Source of the DNA: Acidisoma cellulosilyticum
GTDB taxonomy: Bacteria; Pseudomonadota; Alphaproteobacteria; Acetobacterales; Acetobacteraceae
Length of the DNA: 64,000 nucleotides
Assembly: GCF_020621385.1 (NCBI RefSeq)
Contig: NZ_JAESVA010000005.1
Span: forward strand, 62,001 to 126,000
Direction of reading: 5' to 3'
The first letter of the stretch is position 1; each line of letters begins with the position of its first letter. The notes under the pieces were generated by a model. It was given only the letters and a program-made list of their open reading frames with translations. It was not told the origin of the DNA and made no database searches. The position numbers and the translations under genes were made by a program. Positions 42,973-50,498 of the stretch are shown piece after piece.

Positions 42973-44304
42973 TCAGGCGGCGCGCTTCAGCGCGTCACCC
43001 AGGATGGAGACGAGGGTCGCGATTTCCGTGCGTTCGATGATCAGCGGCGGGGAGAGGGCGATGATATCGCCGGTCACGCGGATGAGCAGGCCCTTGTTGA
43101 AGCAATCGACGAAGACGTCATAGGCGCGGGCACCCGGCGCACCGGCGCGGGGGGCAAGCTCCACGGCGCCGACCAGGCCCAGATTGCGGATATCGACGAC
43201 GTTCGGATGATCCTTCAAGGAATGAAGGGCGGCTTCCCATTCCGGCGCGATTTCGGCAGCGCGGGTGAGCAGGCCTTCTTCCTCGTAGATTTCCATCGTC
43301 GCGAGGCCTGCGGCGCAGGCGACCGGATGGCCCGAATAGGTATAGCCGTGGAATAGCTCTATGGCGTTTTCCGGCCCGGTCATCATGCCGTCATAGACAT
43401 GGCGGCCGGCGAAGACCGCGCCCATCGGCAGGCTGCCATTGGTGATGCCCTTGGCGGTGGTGATCAGATCCGGCACCACGCCGAAGAAATCGGTGGCGAA
43501 GGGCTTGCCGAGGCGACCGAAGCCGGTGATGACCTCATCGAAAATCAGCAGGATGCCGTGCTTGGTGGCGATGGCGCGCAGACGCTCCAGATAGCCTTTC
43601 GGCGGCAGGATGACGCCGGCCGAGCCGGACATCGGCTCCACCACCACGGCCGCGATGGTCTCGGCGCCATGCAGGGCGACCAGACGCTCCAGATCGTCAG
43701 CCAGATCCGCGCCCTGTTCCGGCATGCCCTTGGTGAAGGCGTTGCGCTCCACATCCAGCGTATGGCGCATATGGTCGGCCGGGATCTGCGGGAACATGCG
43801 GCGGTTGTTGACGAGGCCACCGACCGAGATGCCGCCGAAGCCGACACCGTGATAGCCCTTCTCGCGCCCGATGACGCGGGTGCGGGTGCCCTGGCCGATG
43901 GCGCGCTGATAGGCGATGGCGATCTTCAGCGCGGTATCGATCGATTCCGAACCCGAGCCGGTGAAAAAGATGCGGTCCAGCTTCGCGTCCGGGCCGCCCG
44001 GCGCCATGGAGGCAAGCTTCGCCGCGAAGTCGAATACGATGGGGTGGCCCATCTGGAAGGTGGGGGCGAAATCAAGGCTCATGAGCTGACGCTGCACAGC
44101 GTCCGCGATCTTGCGGCGGCCGTGGCCGGCATTGCAGCACCAAAGGCCGGCGGTGCCGTCCATGACCTTATTGCCGTCGACATCCGTGTAATACATGCCT
44201 TCCGCGCCGGCGAGCAGGCGGGGCGCCGCCTTGAACTGCCGATTGGCGGTGAAGGGCATCCAGAAATTGTCGAGGACAGGCGCGTTGGGGGCGATGTGAT
44301 TCAT
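42973..44304 (-). CDS. Omega-amino acid:pyruvate aminotransferase (class III)
   Basis: The 443-residue PLP enzyme opens with HIAPNAPVLDNFWMPFTANRQFK, the signature of beta-alanine/omega-amino-acid:pyruvate transaminases. The PLP lysine lies in LITTAKGITNGSLPMGAV and the aspartate in LIFDEVITGFGRLG. It transfers amino groups from beta-alanine, putrescine-type amines or related compounds to pyruvate, giving alanine that the dad genes nearby could use. ATG 44304 is preceded by GGAGTG. It is divergent from the XRE-cupin regulator. Confidence 0.9.
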   Translation of the reverse strand: MNHIAPNAPVLDNFWMPFTANRQFKAAPRLLAGAEGMYYTDVDGNKVMDGTAGLWCCNAGHGRRKIADAVQRQLMSLDFAPTFQMGHPIVFDFAAKLASMAPGGPDAKLDRIFFTGSGSESIDTALKIAIAYQRAIGQGTRTRVIGREKGYHGVGFGGISVGGLVNNRRMFPQIPADHMRHTLDVERNAFTKGMPEQGADLADDLERLVALHGAETIAAVVVEPMSGSAGVILPPKGYLERLRAIATKHGILLIFDEVITGFGRLGKPFATDFFGVVPDLITTAKGITNGSLPMGAVFAGRHVYDGMMTGPENAIELFHGYTYSGHPVACAAGLATMEIYEEEGLLTRAAEIAPEWEAALHSLKDHPNVVDIRNLGLVGAVELAPRAGAPGARAYDVFVDCFNKGLLIRVTGDIIALSPPLIIERTEIATLVSILGDALKRAA

Positions 44305-44358
44305 GGAGCACTCCGATGCAGATGTCTTATCCTCGCGCCTTTCGGTGTGTCGGAACAA

Positions 44359-44375
44359 GTCTCTTTCTTTGAGAC
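44359..44375. promoter_or_regulatory. Inverted repeat near transaminase promoter
   Basis: GTCTC at 44359-44363 and GAGAC at 44371-44375 flank a 7-bp spacer, between the transaminase start and the TGTTCGA palindrome. It could be a second regulatory site or a weak chance repeat. Confidence 0.3.
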
Positions 44376-44412
44376 AGTAAGTCATTGAAAAAATTAGGGT
44401 GATCAAGGTAAG

Positions 44413-44430
44413 TGTTCGAGATATCGAACA
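44413..44430. promoter_or_regulatory. Operator palindrome for XRE-cupin regulator
   Basis: TGTTCGA at 44413-44419 and TCGAACA at 44424-44430 form a perfect 7-bp palindrome around GATA. It lies 21 bp before the XRE-cupin start codon, in the shared promoter with the transaminase gene. The position suits autorepression and control of the transaminase. Confidence 0.6.
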
Positions 44431-44450
44431 GCTAAAACGGGAGCTATGCG

Positions 44451-44999
44451 GTGACGGTCGATATCGGTGGTAGGCTTCGCTACCTGCGCATGGCGCACAA
44501 TCTGTCGCAGCGGGAATTGGCGAAGCGCGCCGGGGTGACGAATTCCACCATCTCGCTCATCGAATCCAATGCCACCAACCCGTCCGTGGGTGCGCTGAAG
44601 CGCATTACGGACGCGATCCCGATCGGCCTGGCGGAATTCTTTTCCTTCGAGCCGGATCGGCCAAGGCAGGCTTTCTATACGGCCGAGGATCTGACCGAGA
44701 TCGGCAAAGGGCCGATCTCCTACCGTCAGGTGGGTCATAACCTGTTCGGGCGCAGCCTGCAGATTCTCAAGGAATGCTATCAGCCCGGCGCGGATACGGG
44801 AAAGATCCCGCTGACCCATGACGGGGAGGAGGGCGGTATCGTCCTATCCGGCCGGCTGGAAGTAACGGTCGAGGATGAGCGGCGGATTTTAGGGCCGGGT
44901 GACGCCTATTACTTCGACAGTCGCCGTCCGCATCGGTTTCGTTGTGTGGGGGCCTCAGTATGCGAGGTCATTAGCGCTTGTACACCGCCGAGTTTTTGA
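44451..44999 (+). CDS. XRE-family regulator with C-terminal cupin (PuuR-like)
   Basis: The 182-residue protein has an N-terminal HTH_3 (LRYLRMAHNLSQRELAKRAGVTNSTISLIE) and a C-terminal cupin (GEEGGIVLSGRLEV and LGPGDAYYFDSRRPHRF). This is the PuuR-type layout, where the cupin senses an amine such as putrescine. It starts with GTG. Divergent placement from an omega-transaminase supports control of amine catabolism. Confidence 0.9.
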   Translation: MTVDIGGRLRYLRMAHNLSQRELAKRAGVTNSTISLIESNATNPSVGALKRITDAIPIGLAEFFSFEPDRPRQAFYTAEDLTEIGKGPISYRQVGHNLFGRSLQILKECYQPGADTGKIPLTHDGEEGGIVLSGRLEVTVEDERRILGPGDAYYFDSRRPHRFRCVGASVCEVISACTPPSF

Positions 45000-45685
45000 T
45001 AATGAAATGCAAACCAGAAGCGAGAGAAGCAGCGGTGTTTGGCCGACGGCGATAACGGCCGTGTTGGGGGGGAGCGGTCATTGAGGTTATCAGCCGGATA
45101 TGTCCGCTTCGCGCCCATGGCGGTCATTCCGATGCTCCGGCTAATCGCCCAACAGCGGACATACCTATGACTAGAAGCCTTAAGAGCGGCTGGGACGGCC
45201 TAGCACCCAGCGTCGTCATTCGGCGGACACTTCCACGCCCCTGGAATCTGCCATTCGTTCATGATCTGCCGGGTTATGTAGGAGGACCAAGCCTGAAAAT
45301 TACTGCGGATTGCAGTGAAGAGATCGCGATTTCCGCTTTGCCATTTCTTTATCGCGTGACAGGCTTAACTGCAGTCTAGCGCTAACGCCAAAATCACGCC
45401 AAAATTTTAGAAAGTCGAAGCCGGAAGGAAATCAGAATTGTGACGAGCATACTGGGCAAGCCTCTGATCAGCAGCGTTAATTTTCCGAGGAAGGGCGGAA
45501 GGCCATGAAGGCTGTTAAGTTACTCGTCGACGTTGGCAGCGTCGGTATGGGATCAGCAAGGGGTGCTTCCAACCTCTGCGGATCCTTGCGTGGGGCCGCT
45601 GGCGTTGTCACGGCATCAGGCGATGCTCGCTCTGTACTTCCATACGAATCAGATATTTTCAATCCTTGCATACGTGTCGGAAAGC
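45000..45685. other. Gene-free stretch at left edge of AT-richer island
   Basis: About 690 bp hold no supportable gene. Short open frames at 45167-45379 and 45505-45729 show no recognisable domain and are probably chance. One feature is visible: a 10-bp inverted repeat, TATGTCCGCT at 45099-45108 and AGCGGACATA at 45154-45163. GC content falls across this stretch towards the defence genes, suggesting the junction between core chromosome and acquired DNA. No attachment site, tRNA or integrase is seen. Confidence 0.5.
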
Positions 45686-45713
45686 TTTTCATGCGGGTTA
45701 TGCTAGGTATAAT
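45686..45713 (+). promoter_or_regulatory. Promoter of the defence gene pair
   Basis: TATAAT at 45708-45713 is a perfect sigma-70 -10 box in a GCTAGGTATAATGG context, with TTTTCA 16 bp upstream as a weaker -35. The first defence gene starts 25 bp downstream of the box, after GAGGTGG. This consensus promoter is unlike the GC-rich promoters of neighbouring genes. Confidence 0.6.
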
Positions 45714-45737
45714 GGCTATGAAGCATTGAGGTGGCAC

Positions 45738-47153
45738 ATGGATTTAGGAAAGAAGATCGCTCAGGTTACCGTCGAAGGCCTGCAAGACATCTTCGATTAT
45801 GCTGTGACCTTCCCAGAAGGAGCTGATACTATTATCCTTATTGCGCCGAATGGGTTTGGCAAAACGGCGCTCCTTTCTTTGTTGAAAGATTGCGTAACTC
45901 TTAACCTGCGAAGAGTCGCGAGTCATACGTTCAAGCAGCTTGAAATTGAGTTTCAAGACAAAACAAAATGGAAGTTCATCAGGTCTTTCGACGGAGACCG
46001 TCTTCGAAGCGAAGATTTGCGCCGTAGACGGGCTCAAGAAGAAGCATTGTGGTTATCTTCACGTCATGCTCACTTTCCTGAAGATGCCCGCGTGGTTTCG
46101 TTTAAAAGGTTTGATAAATCTGGAAAAGAGGTTGAGGAAAAACTGCCGGACTTTGACAAGATAAATCCACGGGTCTTGGCCAGAGCCTTAGATCGACTTC
46201 CCTTTTTAAATACGCTGTCAACGTCTCTAGTTAGAGACATGCGTAATGGCGAAAGTATGTCCGTTGCGGACGCCTTTAGAAACAATTTCTTAGAGATAAA
46301 ATCTAATCCCGCAATCAGGGAAATGCTAGCGATTTCTTCTCCATCGGCAGTATGGGAAGGCATTCCAGAAATTAGGTGCGTATTTATTGAAACACAGAGA
46401 TTGCTTTACTCAAAATCTGCCCAGGAGGATGGTGAGAAGCAGACTTCGCAGGAAGAAATTACCAGGCAAGCACAAAGCCTGTCCGCTCTCCTGCACAAAA
46501 ACTACTCCGACTATGCTGCGACCTCCCAGGCGCTTGATAGATCGTTTCCCAACAGATTAATTGCTCGTGCACGGGAGGGAGTTACGACTAACACAGACGA
46601 GCTGCGAAATTCGCTTATAGATGTAGAGAAGAAAAGAGCTGCATTAACAGAAGCTGGTATTCTTGTCGAACAGGCGGATACAATTATTGCTACTGATGAT
46701 GAGCTCTTACCAAAGGTTGTTGACGCCCTTCAGATATATGTTGAAGACTCGCAAAAAAAGTTAAGTACGTACAACGAGATATATCCAAAGATATCTGTAT
46801 TCAGAGAACTCATGGCTAGCAAGCTCAAGCCAAAGAAATTGTCAATAGGACGAGAATTTGGTGCGGCTGTATCGCGAGACAAAAGCCCCCTGAAACTTGA
46901 AGGGCTAAGTTCTGGAGAGAAACATGAGTTCATCATGCTGTTTAAGCTAATATTTGAGACACCTAGCGAGTCACTTGTTCTCATCGACGAGCCCGAGATA
47001 TCGCTACATGTTGTGTGGCAGCTCGAATTCATGTCGGACCTACGCCGCATTCAATCAGCAAATCCTTTTCAGAGCATAATCGCAACTCACTCTCCGCAAA
47101 TATTTCAGGGATTTAAGCACCTGCTTGTTGACCTTGCGGATCAGGTGAAATGA
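45738..47153 (+). CDS. ariA: AAA/ABC-type ATPase, AriA-like component of PARIS defence system
   Basis: The 471-residue ATPase has Walker A APNGFGKT at residues 36-43, an ABC-like signature LSSGEKH at 390-396, Walker B LVLIDEPE with D417 and E418, and ATHSPQI as the switch histidine. The middle, residues about 150-350, is predicted helical and charged. The partner gene, a DUF4435 protein, starts within its stop codon (ATGA). This pairing is the PARIS anti-phage system, in which the ATPase senses phage anti-restriction proteins and releases the nuclease-like partner. GAGGTGG supports ATG 45738. Codon use is AT-richer than in the flanks, pointing to transfer. Other OLD-like ATPases are an alternative if the partner is misread. 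Confidence 0.75.
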   Translation: MDLGKKIAQVTVEGLQDIFDYAVTFPEGADTIILIAPNGFGKTALLSLLKDCVTLNLRRVASHTFKQLEIEFQDKTKWKFIRSFDGDRLRSEDLRRRRAQEEALWLSSRHAHFPEDARVVSFKRFDKSGKEVEEKLPDFDKINPRVLARALDRLPFLNTLSTSLVRDMRNGESMSVADAFRNNFLEIKSNPAIREMLAISSPSAVWEGIPEIRCVFIETQRLLYSKSAQEDGEKQTSQEEITRQAQSLSALLHKNYSDYAATSQALDRSFPNRLIARAREGVTTNTDELRNSLIDVEKKRAALTEAGILVEQADTIIATDDELLPKVVDALQIYVEDSQKKLSTYNEIYPKISVFRELMASKLKPKKLSIGREFGAAVSRDKSPLKLEGLSSGEKHEFIMLFKLIFETPSESLVLIDEPEISLHVVWQLEFMSDLRRIQSANPFQSIIATHSPQIFQGFKHLLVDLADQVK

Positions 47154-48010
47154 ATTCTGTCGACAGGCATATAAATGCAGAGGGCAAAGCCGCTACGCTA
47201 CTAGCAATGCGCAGTGCGCGAAAGGAGGTGCTTCTCGTTGTCGAGGGCGACACAGACGTTGATCTCTTCTCAAATGTGCTGAGCATTCCACGATCCAATA
47301 TATTAAGCTGCAATGGCAAAGAAACGTTAATGTTAGTATACAGTATGGGGCCACAAAAGGGGATAGATGCTGGGTCAATATTCGTGAAAGATAGAGATAA
47401 TGATCAGATTTCATCAGGCGTCAATAACGGCGTGCTAATTGTTGTAACTCAGTTATATGATATAGAGATGGAGCTTCTCAAAAAAAGGCTTTTTGCCCGT
47501 ATTCTGTCGGAGTTCCTCAAAGAGCCGCTGGCACCCGTCCGGGTAGAGATGGAATTTGAAAAGCTATGCCGAGCCGCATCGTATATCGGAGCTATACGAC
47601 TTTACTCTCAGCGGAATGATATTAACCTAGACTTTGATGACCTTAAGTACACGAAGTTTATTGAGCCCTTTGACATGAGTGTAAACCTTGAAGAATCGCT
47701 GCGCTATATTTTTGCTAAATCAAAAGTAGCTCTTGTGGACAAGAACGCTATTCAGCAGGTCATAAAAAATCTGATGGCGGAAAAGCCGGCGGTGGAGATT
47801 GTATGCAGCAAGGAATTTCTAGACATTCTGCACCTGTCTCTATCCAGACACTATGACGCCTGCCCCTCAGGGGAGTGCGTCCCAAGCATTCTCGGTAGGA
47901 CAATTCGCATATCCGCGATCCACGATGACCTAAAGGGGATGACAATGTATCAACCACTAAAAGCCCATGTGGCAGCATGCGGATACCCGTGGGTCGGTGC
48001 GCCCTTATAA
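47150..48010 (+). CDS. ariB: DUF4435 TOPRIM-like protein, AriB-like effector of PARIS system
   Basis: The 286-residue protein shows the DUF4435 core: LLVVEGDTDVDLF with E32 as the likely catalytic TOPRIM glutamate, NGKETLMLVY, a VKDRDND acidic cluster (D81, D83, D85), and a YDIEMELL motif near residue 103. In described PARIS systems AriB is a TOPRIM nuclease toxin held by AriA and released on infection. It is translationally coupled to the ATPase by ATGA. Base composition matches the ATPase gene and differs from the surroundings. The exact target is not inferable here. Confidence 0.72.
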   Translation: MNSVDRHINAEGKAATLLAMRSARKEVLLVVEGDTDVDLFSNVLSIPRSNILSCNGKETLMLVYSMGPQKGIDAGSIFVKDRDNDQISSGVNNGVLIVVTQLYDIEMELLKKRLFARILSEFLKEPLAPVRVEMEFEKLCRAASYIGAIRLYSQRNDINLDFDDLKYTKFIEPFDMSVNLEESLRYIFAKSKVALVDKNAIQQVIKNLMAEKPAVEIVCSKEFLDILHLSLSRHYDACPSGECVPSILGRTIRISAIHDDLKGMTMYQPLKAHVAACGYPWVGAPL

Positions 48011-48076
48011 TACACTTTAGGCCGGGCGCCCCGTGGTTAGGTAGTCTCGCAAAACACAATACATCTCACGCTCTCC

Positions 48077-48113
48077 CGATGAGGCCTCTTATGGACCGCT
48101 CCGAGCCTCATCG
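48077..48113. repeat. 9-bp inverted repeat downstream of defence genes
   Basis: CGATGAGGC at 48077-48085 and GCCTCATCG at 48105-48113 can form a stem with a 19-base loop about 65 bp after the second defence gene. It may terminate the transcript, but no T-run follows. The rest of the 48011-48280 gap holds nothing I recognise. Confidence 0.35.
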
Positions 48114-48279
48114 CTGAGTTGGAAAAATTTAAGTCGGCAGGTAGTGATAGAAAGTGCGCAAGCAAGACATCGATCGCCGCTGATACTTGCCACGACCCTC
48201 CGGCTGAACTGTGTCATCCCGTAGTCCCTTGCGAACAGCGTCCGCTTTCTAGGCCAGATCGCCAATAGCTGCCGGACGG

Positions 48280-48537
48280 CTATCGGCCCAAACTCGACAT
48301 AGTGGCTGCGTTGCCTAATATCTTAGTTGGGTCGAAGGCCGCCATCCGAATCAGTTTTATCTCTAACGCGACAGATCGTCCCCGCATCATCGCCTTGTCC
48401 CAGCGTTCATCGCCGACTCGCATTGATGACCAGCGAACGCCTTCCAACAGAAACCCCAGCCGCTCATAGATGCGGATGGCGGCTGTGCTCCAGGTATAGG
48501 CATTCAATTCCAGCCCTTCGATCTGCGCAACTACCCT
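48280..48537 (-). pseudogene. Remnant of a GNAT acetyltransferase gene
   Basis: The translated fragment contains LNAYTWSTAAIRIYERLGF and then LLEGVRWSSMRVGDERWD, the C-terminal half of a RimJ/RimI-like acetyltransferase. The N-terminal half and acetyl-CoA loop are absent: the frame runs into the RidA gene at about 48531. The end of the frame is also unlike a normal GNAT terminus. This looks like debris of a gene cut at the edge of the defence island. Confidence 0.55.
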
Positions 48538-48920
48538 CGTCTGACAGCCATTGCCGTCACCTCAACGCGCATGGCGGGGTCGGCCAGTGCGCTAACGCCG
48601 ACGGCGCAGCGAACGGGATAGGGCTTGGCGAAGAAGCGGCAATAGACTTCGTTGAAAGCCGGACGGTCTTCCATATCCGTCATGTAGATCGTCAGATGAA
48701 TGACGTCTTCCAGGCTGCTGCCGCATTTTTCGAGCGAAGTCTTGAGGCTCATCAAGGTGAGTTCGCTTTGTGCGGTAATATCGCCGTCAAGACCCATGCT
48801 GCCGTCCGCATGCATGGGAACCTGGGTCGTGACCAGCAGGTTGCCGATGCCGGACACATCCGAGGAAATGGCGTCCTCATCCGTATCGGGCAGGAAAAAC
48901 GGCGCATTCGCATTCGTCAT
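48531..48920 (-). CDS. RidA-family protein (YjgF/UK114)
   Basis: The 129-residue protein has the Rid pattern: LLVTTQVPMHADGSMGLDGDI, LEKCGSSLEDVIHLTIYMTDM and a C-terminal PVRCAVGVSALADPAMRVEV with the arginine that binds the carboxylate of imines. Rid enzymes hydrolyse reactive enamines and imines made by PLP enzymes and amino-acid oxidases. ATG 48920 gives the standard length; the frame opens at 48941, overlapping the glycosyltransferase by four bases. Confidence 0.87.
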   Translation of the reverse strand: MTNANAPFFLPDTDEDAISSDVSGIGNLLVTTQVPMHADGSMGLDGDITAQSELTLMSLKTSLEKCGSSLEDVIHLTIYMTDMEDRPAFNEVYCRFFAKPYPVRCAVGVSALADPAMRVEVTAMAVRRG

Positions 48921-48937
48921 GAATTGTCTCATCTGGC

Positions 48938-50443
48938 TCAAGGATAGGGCGCCAATCTGTCGCGGATGACATAGGCGCGGGCGGCCGGCGGATAAACCAG
49001 CGAGAACGGCGCGGCATGCTGCGGCTGGCAGAAGGATGCGGGCCTTGTCCAGAAGCAGACTTCAGGTCCGCGCGGCTTGAAAGCGGCCCAGCTTGGCTGG
49101 GCGCAGGCGCCGAGCGTGAAGCCGGCCGGAATCTCGATCCCTCCCTTATGCGCGACGATGGCATCCGCATAGGCCGCTCCCGTCGCATCCGTAAACTGCG
49201 TCGGCCCGCCGAAGACCGATATGATCGGCCAGAAACCTCTGTCCAGTGATGCGATCGCCACCAGGCAGGGGTTATGGGTCGCCAATTCCGCGTAGAGACC
49301 CGAGGCGCTTTGCTGCCATCCCAGCAGCCTGAAGAATGACGGGCTCAGATAAGGTCCCGTGAGCAGAAGTATGACAATCAGCGCGTTGCGGCTTGTCTTG
49401 CCTGTCTGCCAGACACCGGCAAGTCCGATGCCGGCCAGGGGCACAAGCAGCACGACGGCGGGGAATATGAAACGGAAATCCTTATGCGCAATCAAACTAT
49501 GTTCCGCGATGATGACCAGCGCCACCCATCCTGCCAAAGGGAAGTTTTTTGCGCCGCGCCAGGCAAGCCAGGCGAGGGGGATTGCGCCCCACAGCCAAAC
49601 ATAGAGCAGTTCAAGCGGGTAATAGACCGGCGAGGCGGCGCCGAAAGATCCCCGGGCGATGCCGACAACGAGGTTGAGATAAGGATCGAGCCAAAAGCTG
49701 CGGAATGGCTCGCCCCAGGTGAACCAGTCCAGCATGCCAGCGGCGATGACCGGAAGCAGTGCGATGCCGACGGCGAAAATCCAGTTTTTAAGATGGCGCG
49801 CGCAGAGATAGATCCCGATGATGGCGATCGCCGGCGCCATTTGCTCGCGCAAGACAAAGGTCATGCCGAGCAGAAATCCTGAGGTCAGAAGACGGGCTTG
49901 GCTTGGTGACCGTCGGTGCAGGAAGGCCAGGTAAAGCGCCGGCATCAGCGTATAGGCGGCGAGAGCATCCTCCAGCGGATGGGGCGCCATCATCCAGAAG
50001 TCAGGCCATACGGCGGCCAGCAGGCCCGCAAACCAGGCGCCGCGATGCCCCTGCGACAGCTGTCCCCAACGGACCGCGCACCAGACGACGGACAAGGATC
50101 CGATGCTGCACAAAACGCGGATCAGCACGAGGCCGAACAGTGGCGAAGGGCTTAACCACCGGGCGACCTCCATGGGAACCGCGAGCACCAGGGGGATCAG
50201 CCAGGAGCGCAATCCGACCTGAAACTCCCAAGGCACATAGCCTTGGTGAAACACCAGCCGATGGGCCTGTTCGATATATTGGTACAGCTCGTCGGCCGCG
50301 TAATAGGTCTGCAGGCCAAAGGCGGCCAGCAGGCGCGGCACCAGCGCGACCGCGAGGCAGCACAGTAAAGGATGGGGCGCCAGCCGCGATCGGGCGGCCG
50401 TGACCCAGCCCGATAGGGTCGATCCGAGCGAGCGGTTCATCAA
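48938..50443 (-). CDS. GT22-like (ALG9-type) mannosyltransferase
   Basis: The 501-residue membrane protein has about ten hydrophobic segments. An ADELYQYIEQAHRLVFHQGY loop with the acidic DE pair lies early, and HKDFRFIFP in the second half corresponds to the HKExRF signature of glycosyltransferase family 22. These enzymes add sugars from polyprenyl phosphate donors at the membrane. The acceptor in this bacterium is unknown. It is immediately upstream of the RidA gene. Confidence 0.78.
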   Translation of the reverse strand: MMNRSLGSTLSGWVTAARSRLAPHPLLCCLAVALVPRLLAAFGLQTYYAADELYQYIEQAHRLVFHQGYVPWEFQVGLRSWLIPLVLAVPMEVARWLSPSPLFGLVLIRVLCSIGSLSVVWCAVRWGQLSQGHRGAWFAGLLAAVWPDFWMMAPHPLEDALAAYTLMPALYLAFLHRRSPSQARLLTSGFLLGMTFVLREQMAPAIAIIGIYLCARHLKNWIFAVGIALLPVIAAGMLDWFTWGEPFRSFWLDPYLNLVVGIARGSFGAASPVYYPLELLYVWLWGAIPLAWLAWRGAKNFPLAGWVALVIIAEHSLIAHKDFRFIFPAVVLLVPLAGIGLAGVWQTGKTSRNALIVILLLTGPYLSPSFFRLLGWQQSASGLYAELATHNPCLVAIASLDRGFWPIISVFGGPTQFTDATGAAYADAIVAHKGGIEIPAGFTLGACAQPSWAAFKPRGPEVCFWTRPASFCQPQHAAPFSLVYPPAARAYVIRDRLAPYP

Positions 50444-50498
50444 GATTCCAGGTGGTTAAGGGATAAATGGCCGCTGTCAGAGCGATCCCTCTATCATC

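Noticed and set aside
45167-45379. Small open frame before the defence island
   Set aside because: 70 codons with no domain, signal peptide or good ribosome-binding site. I could not support it as a gene.
45505-45729. Small open frame directly upstream of the AAA-ATPase
   Set aside because: It runs through the TATAAT promoter of the defence pair and has no recognisable features. A small third defence gene was considered but is not supported.
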